Source: Myxococcaceae bacterium
GTDB lineage: Bacteria; Myxococcota; Myxococcia; Myxococcales; Myxococcaceae
Length of the DNA stretch: 5,472 nt
Reading direction: 5' to 3'
Assembly: GCA_018262385.1 (NCBI GenBank)
Contig: JAGSPQ010000305.1
Location: 1-5,472 of the forward strand
This document shows positions 1 to 5,096 of this stretch, piece by piece. Both the position numbers and the translations under genes were made by a program. The notes below the pieces were generated by a model. The model saw only the letters and a list, made by a program, of their open reading frames with translations, made no database searches and had not been told where the DNA came from. Every line of letters starts with the position of its first letter. The stretch's first letter is position 1.

Positions 1-192
1 CCCTGAGCGGTCCGGGGCTTACCGGCGGGCTGTAACTGCGCCCCCCGGCTGGGGAATTTGCGCCGCCGCCGGCCTGTATTACGACTACAGAAAGCCGGAG
101 CGCCGCTGTCCACCACCCCGTTGAGTCGGGGGGAAGCCTGCCCCCCGGGGCGGGCGCCAAAGGAGCCTGGGCGCTACGGTTTTCCACCCAGT
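1..192. other. Non-coding upstream region
   Basis: I see no convincing gene here. One rightward frame is open from position 2 to a TGA at 122-124 and could be the tail of a gene starting left of the window. Its roughly 40 codons give a Pro/Arg/Gly/Ala-rich string with no recognisable motif, so I do not call it. No tRNA cloverleaf or rRNA is visible. The stretch contains an inverted repeat centred near 82 and G/C-run hairpins between 116 and 146, so upstream regulatory DNA for the gene at 305 is the most economical reading. Confidence 0.5.
69..98. promoter_or_regulatory. Extended inverted repeat, possible activator site
   Basis: CTGTA (74-78) and TACAG (86-90) form a perfect inverted repeat around a 7-base spacer. 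Outside it, CCGGC (69-73) pairs with GCCGG (94-98), with AAA left unpaired on the right arm. The centre is about 137 bp upstream of the start site predicted from the sigma-54-type element, a typical distance for an upstream activator site of a bacterial enhancer-binding protein. A lone CTGTA half-site lies 44 bp further left at 30-34. The role is inferred. The same bases could instead form an RNA hairpin belonging to something upstream, but no T-run follows, so a terminator is less likely. Confidence 0.3.
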
Positions 193-208
193 TGGCCAAA
201 AATTTGCG
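193..208 (+). promoter_or_regulatory. Sigma-54-type -24/-12 promoter core
   Basis: TGGC at 193-196 and TTGC at 204-207 place the invariant GG and GC exactly 10 bases apart, as in the consensus TGGCAC-N5-TTGCA. The intervening run is A/T-rich, unlike its surroundings. The predicted start is near 219, giving an 86-base leader before the ATG at 305. An overlapping sigma-70-like reading also exists: TTGCGG (204-209), a 16-base spacer and TACAAT (226-231), which matches TATAAT at 5 of 6 positions. The sequence does not decide between them. Both fire rightward toward the small gene, and both argue against the in-frame ATG at 230 being the true start. Confidence 0.45.
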
Positions 209-288
209 GGGTCCCCTCCGATCCCTACAATGCCCAATAGATGCGGCTTGGCCGCGTCCGACATGGCCGGTTGTTCAGGTGGATCAAC

Positions 289-296
289 AGAGAGGA
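289..296 (+). promoter_or_regulatory. Ribosome binding site deciding the start at 305
   Basis: AGAGAGGA ends 8 bases before the ATG at 305, good Shine-Dalgarno spacing. The longer in-frame ATG at 230 has only C/T-rich sequence in front of it and overlaps the possible -10 TACAAT, so 305 is preferred. Confidence 0.65.
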
Positions 297-304
297 TTAT
301 CGAC

Positions 305-616
305 ATGGAACGCAAGGGTTCGAACGCAGCGGTGGTGACGGCGGAAGAGGTGACGACGGCGCTGAAGGGCCGGATCGCCACCCAGGAGGAGGAGAAGGTG
401 CTGCGGATGCGGTACGGCTCGAAGGTCGAGACCGGGCTGCCGCTCCCGAAGGCCGCCGGGACCAACGAAGAGCTCGGCGACGAGCTGCTGCTGATTGAGA
501 TGCAGCTGTTCCGGGCGATGAAGGCCCGCCGCGGGCTGTCGGTGGCTCCTGCTCCGGTGACCCGGAACGCCGCGAAGGACAAGATCGTCCGCTCGCTCAA
601 GTCGAAGAAGAAGTAA
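305..616 (+). CDS. Small sigma-70 region 4-like protein
   Basis: This encodes 103 residues, starting at an ATG with a good ribosome binding site. Residues 28-38 (EEEKVLRMRYG) closely resemble the start of region 4 in primary sigma factors (REEKVLRMRFG). An Ile-Glu pair follows at 64-65, 25 residues after Gly38, within about one residue of the same pair in the sigma helix-turn-helix, and FRAMKARR follows where sigma has its closing basic helix. The part matching the recognition helix, residues 55-65, carries Glu55, Glu56, Asp59 and Glu60 plus leucines instead of the Arg/Gln residues that read the -35 element. Sigma regions 1-3 are absent. The C-terminal tail (91-103) has seven Lys/Arg. It may bind RNA polymerase or a sigma partner without reading DNA; that role is inference. 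The similarity comes from motif recognition and could be convergent. Confidence 0.8.
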   Translation: MERKGSNAAVVTAEEVTTALKGRIATQEEEKVLRMRYGSKVETGLPLPKAAGTNEELGDELLLIEMQLFRAMKARRGLSVAPAPVTRNAAKDKIVRSLKSKKK

Positions 617-630
617 CGGCTTCGGCCGTT
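615..630. terminator. UUCG-loop hairpin at the stop codon
   Basis: AACGGC-TTCG-GCCGTT is a perfect 6-bp stem closed by a C(UUCG)G tetraloop, an unusually stable RNA fold. Its left arm includes the last two bases of the TAA stop of the small gene. No T-run follows on the plus strand. Read leftward, it is followed by a T-rich stretch (ACTTCTTCTTC), so it could end transcription from the convergent gene. Confidence 0.5.
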
Positions 631-635
631 CACCG

Positions 636-653
636 GTGGGCGGGGACGCCCAC
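636..653. terminator. GNRA-loop hairpin between convergent genes
   Basis: GTGGGCG-GGGA-CGCCCAC forms a 7-bp perfect stem with a GGGA loop, which fits the GNRA tetraloop pattern. It lies 5 bases after the UUCG hairpin in the short gap between two convergent stop codons, the expected place for a two-way transcript end. Only TT follows on the plus strand, so it is not a classical intrinsic terminator. It may instead stabilise 3' ends. Confidence 0.5.
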
Positions 654-671
654 TTCCCTGGCTGACGCCCG

Positions 672-2180
672 TCAGGTGCCCATCAGGCGCACCAGTCGCT
701 GGCTCGCCCGGGTGAGGTTGGCGGCCACCGGGCGGTCGGACTCGACCCCGGCCCGGGCCGCGCGCTCCACGAACCAGGAACCGGTCGCGGGGTTGCGGAA
801 GTAGTCCTCGTTGAAGCGCTCCCGCAGCGAGTCGCCCAGCAGCACCGCGCTCGCCGCTCCCCGCAGCAGCCCCGGATCGACCCCCTCGACGCCGAGCAGG
901 AACCCGCCGCGGGGGACGGCCACCCCCAGCGCCCGGGCCATCCGGTCTTCGTATTCCTCGGCCAGCGGCCGCACCGGGCCGCGCGCGTAGACCTCGAGCG
1001 CGTAGGGCAGCAGCGCCGCCGCCCGGCGCAGACCGGCCAGCGCGGTGAAGGCCCCGAGCCGGGCGGCCTCCCGTGCCGCCGCCTGGGGCAGCTTGAGGTA
1101 CCGCCGCAGCCAGCCTTCTTCGAGACAGAAGCCGGCGAACAGCGCCCGGACGCTCTCCACCCCTTCGGGAAACCGCCGCTCGAGGATCCCCGCGCTGCCC
1201 GAGGCGTGCGCCCACAGCTGGGCCTCGCCGAACGCGCCCAGCAGCTCGGCGCCGGCGTCCATTCCGCCCCGGCGCTCCACCGCCACCCGCACCTCGTCCG
1301 GCACCCGCACCACCGAGACGTGCGCCCCGGGCGCTTTGCCGTCCCGGAACTCGGCGTCGAGCTGCACCCGGCCCCGCGCCCCCGGCGGGATCCCCAGGTC
1401 CTCGAAGGTCCGGGTGACCGCCGGCAGCAGGTCTTCGAGGCGGAACAGCTCGCCCATCCACGGGACGGTGCTCAGGTGGACCAGGTCGTGCCAATGCGCG
1501 GTCTGGGCCCGCAGCTGCGGGTCGAGCCGCTTGAGGGCGTAGCCGAGCAGATCGCGGTAGGCGTCCTCGGTGGTGGCGAGCAGCTTCTCCGCCGCCTCGA
1601 GCCAGGGCTGCAGCTCGATCCCGGTGAGCGTCTCGTGCTGCGCGCGCACCGACGCAAAGCCCAGCTGCGCGCTGGAGTGGATGTTCGCGTCGATCGCCCG
1701 GGCCCAGGTGGTGTGCCGCTCCCACAGCGCGTCGGTCAGATCCCGCTCGAGGGCGTGCCGGCGGTCGCGCTCGCGATCCTCGGGCAGCCGGCGGATCGCC
1801 TCGGCGAGCGACATCGTCCGCATCGAGGAGGTGATCGGCCGCTCCAGCTCTTCCGCGCAGGCATCGAGGCTCGGCGCCGACGCCCCCAGCGCATGCGCCC
1901 ACGCCAGGAACTGCAGCAGCCGCTGCAGCGACGCCTTCGTCGCCTCATCGGTCTTCGGGCTCTGGGCCGCCTGGCGGACCTGGAGGAACGCGTCCTTGCG
2001 CCCCAGCATCGGGAAGTCCTCCACCAGCCGGGCCAACCGCTGCCGGGGAGCGAGCCCGGCCAGCTGCCGGTGGCGGTCGCCGGCGAGCCGCGAGAGGAAT
2101 TCCTCGGCCCGCTCCGTCAAAGCGTTGATGGACAGTTCCACGTTGGAGGTATGAACAACCCGGTCTTGTTCCCGAGTCAA
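672..2180 (-). CDS. M3 peptidase-like protein lacking HEXXH
   Basis: Up to 502 residues, about the size of a bacterial M3 oligopeptidase minus its leader. Residue numbers count from the TTG at 2180. Residues 281-326 follow the M3 core pattern: a G-K-x-P-G-A stretch, a beta segment, then AELLGAFGEAQLWAH where active enzymes have a segment like TLxHEFGHALH. The HEXXH position therefore reads GAFGE (315-319), with both histidines and the glutamate replaced. By hand alignment the third zinc ligand (Glu) falls near Phe348. The C-terminus (451-470, ending near NPATGSWF) is helical and M3-like. No signal peptide or membrane segment is visible. I infer a non-catalytic cytoplasmic pseudo-peptidase with unknown partner. 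Start is uncertain: codons between TTG 2180 and GTG 2141 have much less GC at third positions than the rest, so GTG 2141 is at least as likely. Neither has a clear ribosome binding site. Confidence 0.82.
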   Translation of the reverse strand: MTREQDRVVHTSNVELSINALTERAEEFLSRLAGDRHRQLAGLAPRQRLARLVEDFPMLGRKDAFLQVRQAAQSPKTDEATKASLQRLLQFLAWAHALGASAPSLDACAEELERPITSSMRTMSLAEAIRRLPEDRERDRRHALERDLTDALWERHTTWARAIDANIHSSAQLGFASVRAQHETLTGIELQPWLEAAEKLLATTEDAYRDLLGYALKRLDPQLRAQTAHWHDLVHLSTVPWMGELFRLEDLLPAVTRTFEDLGIPPGARGRVQLDAEFRDGKAPGAHVSVVRVPDEVRVAVERRGGMDAGAELLGAFGEAQLWAHASGSAGILERRFPEGVESVRALFAGFCLEEGWLRRYLKLPQAAAREAARLGAFTALAGLRRAAALLPYALEVYARGPVRPLAEEYEDRMARALGVAVPRGGFLLGVEGVDPGLLRGAASAVLLGDSLRERFNEDYFRNPATGSWFVERAARAGVESDRPVAANLTRASQRLVRLMGT

Positions 2181-2185
2181 CCGCC

Positions 2186-3046
2186 GTGAAGCGCCGCACC
2201 GTGACCGCCACCGCCGGACGGCTCGATGCCGTGCTCGCCGCCGCGCTGCCGGTGCCGCTGGTCGAGGCGCAGGCGCTGATCTCGCGCGGCGCGGTCTACC
2301 TCGATGGCAAGCGCTGCCAGTCGGCCCAGACGATGGTCAAGGCGGGGCAGAAGCTGTCGGCGGTGCTGGAAGAAGGCGGGCAGCCGGTCACCGCGGTCGG
2401 CGCGAAGCAGGCGCCGCTGGTGGTGCTGTTCGAGGACGAGGCGCTGCTGGTGGTGGACAAGGCGGCGGGAGTGGTCGCCCAGCCGACCGAGGGGCGGGTG
2501 GGGGACAGCCTGATCGATCTCGCCCGCTACCACCTGAAGAGCGCGCCCGGGCTGGTGCACCGGCTCGATCGCGAGACCTCGGGGGTCACCATCTTCGGCA
2601 AGACGCCGGAAGCGACCCGGGCGCTGGCGGAGGAGTTCCGGGAAGGCCGGGCGAAGAAGCGCTACCTGGCGGTCACCGCGCCGGGGCTGCCGCCGACGGG
2701 AGAGATCGATCTTCCGCTCTCGCGCGATCCGTCGCGTCCCGGACGCTGGCGGGCCTCGAAGGCGTTTGGGGGGATCGACGCCGTGACCCAGTACGTCCGG
2801 CTCAAGGCGAACGACACCTTCGCCACCGTTGAGCTGTTTCCGCTCACCGGCCGCACCCACCAACTGCGCGCCCACCTGGCGGGGATCGGGTTTCCGATTC
2901 GCGGCGACAAGCTCTACGGCGGCTCACCCGACGTGCGCTGCCTGCTCCACGCCCAGCGGCTCGAAGTGCTGGGGCGGACGTTCGAGGCGCCGGTGCCGGC
3001 GGATCTCGCCGGCTACCTGAATCAGGGATCGAGCTCGACGACGTAG
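2186..3046 (+). CDS. RluA/RluD-family rRNA pseudouridine synthase
   Basis: This 286-residue protein should convert specific uridines in 23S rRNA to pseudouridine. Residues 8-65 form an S4 RNA-binding domain (GRLDAVLAAALP, then an ISRGAVYLDGK-type turn). The catalytic domain starts near 78 with the VLFEDEALLVVDKAAGV strand. Motif II is HRLDRETSG (125-133), with catalytic Asp128. KKRY (157-160), TGRTHQLRAHL (221-231) and LHAQRL (254-259) are the other family motifs, so the enzyme looks intact. The S4 domain argues against RluA and TruC proper and favours the RluC/RluD branch; the target uridine cannot be read from sequence. The start is GTG at 2186; GTG at 2201 is also possible, and neither has a strong ribosome binding site. 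The 3' end overlaps the convergent lipoprotein gene by 25 bp. Confidence 0.93.
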   Translation: MKRRTVTATAGRLDAVLAAALPVPLVEAQALISRGAVYLDGKRCQSAQTMVKAGQKLSAVLEEGGQPVTAVGAKQAPLVVLFEDEALLVVDKAAGVVAQPTEGRVGDSLIDLARYHLKSAPGLVHRLDRETSGVTIFGKTPEATRALAEEFREGRAKKRYLAVTAPGLPPTGEIDLPLSRDPSRPGRWRASKAFGGIDAVTQYVRLKANDTFATVELFPLTGRTHQLRAHLAGIGFPIRGDKLYGGSPDVRCLLHAQRLEVLGRTFEAPVPADLAGYLNQGSSSTT

Positions 3047-5010
3047 AAGGTGAAGATCGCGACTCCGCTGGAGCGCTGGCGAATCACGTTCACGTTGGTC
3101 GGCGAGCTCAGCTCGAAGCGGGCGTTTCCCTCGCTGAGGTAGCTGTTGCCGGTCCCCACGTAGCTCGTCTCGCCGCAGCTCTGGCCGGCCGCCGCCTGCG
3201 AGCTGGCGAAGACCACGGTGCGGGTGGGGTCGACCGCAGAGATGTTCACTGCCGCGGTGGCGGTGCCGACCGGCAGCGTCACCGTTCGGGTCTGGACGGC
3301 GGCGCGGCTGCCGAAGTCGATTCGCTCCCAGGCCATCCGGTAGATGGGTTGCGCGACGCAGCCGGCGTCGACCCCGGCCCCGCGGCTGAAGCTGATCGAC
3401 GAAGGGGTCGGCATCTCGCTGCGCACCAACACGTTGCAGGTCGGCTCGTTGGAGTTCGGCACCGCGTGCTGACTGAGCAGGGCGGTGTTGAGCGAGGTCG
3501 CCGACAGCGCCGAGACGGAGGCGCTGGTCGCGCCGATCGGAATCCCGGCATCCTCCAGGCCCCGGCTGACCGCGGCCCCGGCCAGCTCGACCGCCTGGAC
3601 CTCGAAGCTGCCCCCGCTGCACGCGACGGTGGCGCCGCCGAGGCTGAGCGCGACCAGGGTCGGAGAGGCGAGCTGGGCGATGATCAGGTCCTCGTCGTCG
3701 ATGTCGCCGCTCGACGTCTGGTACGACTTCAGCAGGAAGCTCTTGGCCGGATCGACCGCGGCCGGAAGCGTCGCGGTGAACGCCGGGCCGGTGCAGCTCC
3801 CGGTCACCCGCTCCACCCGCAGCGCGGTGGGGAGCTCGACCGTCTGCCAATGGACAGTCCCGCTCGAGTTTCCGTCGTTGCGGTTGCAGGAGACGGTGCC
3901 GGCGGCGGTCAAGCGGCAGCGAACCGCCGCCGTTCCTCCGCTGCTCGAAGTGGTGGTGGCCTGGAAGAAGAGCGCGGTGTGGCCGGTGTTCTGGTGCGCC
4001 GGCGAGATGCTGCAGCTCGCGGTGTTGTCCTCCGAGGTGCCGCCGTCGGAGAGCGTGGTTGGCCCGTTGAAGCCGCAGCTGCCGCGCCGGACCGCGCCGA
4101 CGATGTTGAGCGTGCGCGACGCGCTGCCGAACGGAGCGGCGGCGCTCTGGGTCGTGGTCCCTCCGGTGAGGGGCTTCAGGTAGAAGCTGGCGTCGGTCAG
4201 ACCTGCCGGAATGGTGGTGGTGGTGACGGTCGTCGTGCACGCCGCGTCGGAATAATAGCGGGCGGTGCCCACCGCGACTTCCGAGAGCCCGACCGTGGTG
4301 TTCGTCGCGACTGCGGTGGGGACGGTGAGGCGCCGGGCCTGAACCGTCGAGAGGACACACGCGCCCGCGAGCAGCGGGGTAGGCAGCGAGGTGGTGAAGA
4401 CCAGGCTGGTCGGAGGGAGAGCCCCGCCACCGCCGCCGGCTCCGCCTGCTGCACCGCCGCCGGCTCCACCCGCTGCCCCGCCGCCGGCTCCACCCGCTGC
4501 CCCGCCGCCGGCACCACCCGCTGCACCGCCGCCGGCACCACCCGCTGCCCCGCCACCTGCTCCGCCGCCGGCACCACCCGCTGCGCCGCCACCGGCGCCG
4601 CCCGCCGTGCCACCACCTGCTCCGCCCGCTGCACCGCCGCCGGCACCACCCGCTGCGCCGCCACCGGCTCCGCCCGCCGTGCCGCCACCGGCTCCGCCCG
4701 CCGTGCCGCCACCCGCCCCGCCACCGACTCCAGCGTCGTCGCCGCCGCCACCGCCCACGCCGCCGTCGTCGCCACCACCTCCCATCCCGCCCGCATCACC
4801 ACCACCGGCGCCGCCACCCGCTCCGCCGCCGACTCCGCCATCGCCCTCGACGGTGCCGACCTTCACGCAGGTGCCGCTGACCTTGCCGCACACGTATCCG
4901 TCGACACACTCGGAGTCGGCTTTGCACACGTAGATGGGTGGAACGCCCCCGGGGTCACACTGGCAGCCGACCACGACGACGCTGAGCCACAGGAGTCCGG
5001 CCAAGCGCAT
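3022..5010 (-). CDS. Myxobacterial-type surface lipoprotein, Gly/Ala linker
   Basis: 662 residues. Residues 1-15 are a signal peptide (MRLAGLLWLSVVVVG) ending in a lipobox with Cys16 as the lipidation site, so signal peptidase II processing and envelope anchoring are predicted. Cys18, 29, 35, 41 and 48 form a small disulfide-type head of the kind C-x5-C-x5-C. Residues 57-197 are almost only Gly/Ala with Asp/Thr and include 8-residue tandem repeats, probably a flexible stalk. Residues 199-285 look like a beta domain (SLVFTTSLPTPLLAG...YYSDAACTT). Residues 307-660 hold four degenerate beta repeats. Function is unknown; adhesion, matrix or ligand binding at the surface is inference. The start is the only ATG before the signal peptide; its ribosome binding site is weak. 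An 86-bp gap with no clear terminator or promoter separates it from the same-strand gene upstream. Confidence 0.9.
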   Translation of the reverse strand: MRLAGLLWLSVVVVGCQCDPGGVPPIYVCKADSECVDGYVCGKVSGTCVKVGTVEGDGGVGGGAGGGAGGGDAGGMGGGGDDGGVGGGGGDDAGVGGGAGGGTAGGAGGGTAGGAGGGAAGGAGGGAAGGAGGGTAGGAGGGAAGGAGGGAGGGAAGGAGGGAAGGAGGGAAGGAGGGAAGGAGGGAAGGAGGGGGALPPTSLVFTTSLPTPLLAGACVLSTVQARRLTVPTAVATNTTVGLSEVAVGTARYYSDAACTTTVTTTTIPAGLTDASFYLKPLTGGTTTQSAAAPFGSASRTLNIVGAVRRGSCGFNGPTTLSDGGTSEDNTASCSISPAHQNTGHTALFFQATTTSSSGGTAAVRCRLTAAGTVSCNRNDGNSSGTVHWQTVELPTALRVERVTGSCTGPAFTATLPAAVDPAKSFLLKSYQTSSGDIDDEDLIIAQLASPTLVALSLGGATVACSGGSFEVQAVELAGAAVSRGLEDAGIPIGATSASVSALSATSLNTALLSQHAVPNSNEPTCNVLVRSEMPTPSSISFSRGAGVDAGCVAQPIYRMAWERIDFGSRAAVQTRTVTLPVGTATAAVNISAVDPTRTVVFASSQAAAGQSCGETSYVGTGNSYLSEGNARFELSSPTNVNVIRQRSSGVAIFTFYVVELDP
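3031..4092 (-). repeat. Four degenerate ~80-90-residue beta repeats
   Basis: Within the lipoprotein, residues 307-393, 399-476, 481-565 and 572-660 appear to be copies of one module. Each opens with a V-x-R-G-like step (VRRG, VERV, VSRG, VQTR). Each has a middle strand rich in Ser/Thr/Ala, clearest as AAVDPAKSFLL in copy 2 and SAVDPTRTVVF in copy 4. Each closes with an aromatic strand: WQTVEL, FEVQAVEL, WERIDF and FYVVEL. The copies are diverged at protein level and show no close DNA identity, so this is an old duplication. Boundaries are by eye. Confidence 0.6.
4438..4713 (-). repeat. 24-bp coding tandem repeat, GGG(A/T)AGGA units
   Basis: Eleven full 8-residue units (24 bp each) plus one 4-residue half unit (GGGA, after the sixth copy) cover lipoprotein residues 100-191. 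Three units carry Thr instead of Ala at position 4. Units are nearly identical in DNA, differing mainly at wobble bases, which points to recent expansion or homogenisation. Copy-number changes stay in frame. The coding strand is a chain of GG and GGG runs. Outside the repeat the linker continues as irregular Gly-rich sequence from about 4714 to 4842. Confidence 0.9.
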
Positions 5011-5096
5011 CGACCCAGTCTACTCGGGTCTCACAGTTTTCCTCAGTCCGAGCTGACGATCCTTCTGGTGGGTGTGTGACAGCAGATCACCCGGGC

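Noticed and set aside
47..61. A second sigma-54-like core near GG...TTGC
   Set aside because: GG (47-48) and GC (60-61) are 11 bases apart, one off the required spacing, and the GG context lacks TGGC.
1..113. A leftward frame from GTG at 113 running off the left edge
   Set aside because: It has no ribosome binding site or recognisable protein pattern and runs through the inverted repeat; open length alone is weak evidence at this GC content.
230..304. N-terminal extension of the small gene from ATG 230
   Set aside because: There is no ribosome binding site, it overlaps the TACAAT box, and the extra 25 residues do not resemble the rest of the protein.
316..326. GGTTCGAAC resembling a tRNA T-loop
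   Set aside because: It lies inside the small coding gene, with no acceptor stem or anticodon arm around it.
85..1902. A very long leftward open frame (605 codons)
   Set aside because: It overlaps the small gene and most of the M3-like gene in other frames, and reads as low-complexity Arg/Ala/Gly protein typical of a GC-rich shadow frame.
1206..2189. A rightward open frame opposite the M3-like gene
   Set aside because: It is antisense to a gene with clear family resemblance and has an Arg/Pro-rich shadow composition. Only its last 12 codons are discussed as a possible upstream frame.
4438..4713. Possible CRISPR array
   Set aside because: The units are contiguous with no unique spacers and encode a regular peptide.
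4391..4933. A rightward proline-rich frame (PPAP repeats)
   Set aside because: It is the reverse strand of the Gly/Ala repeat. A 24-bp repeat without stops is open in several frames by construction.
3349..5079. A rightward 576-codon frame opposite the lipoprotein
   Set aside because: The leftward frame has a signal peptide, lipobox and ordered cysteines. The rightward one has shadow composition and no motif.
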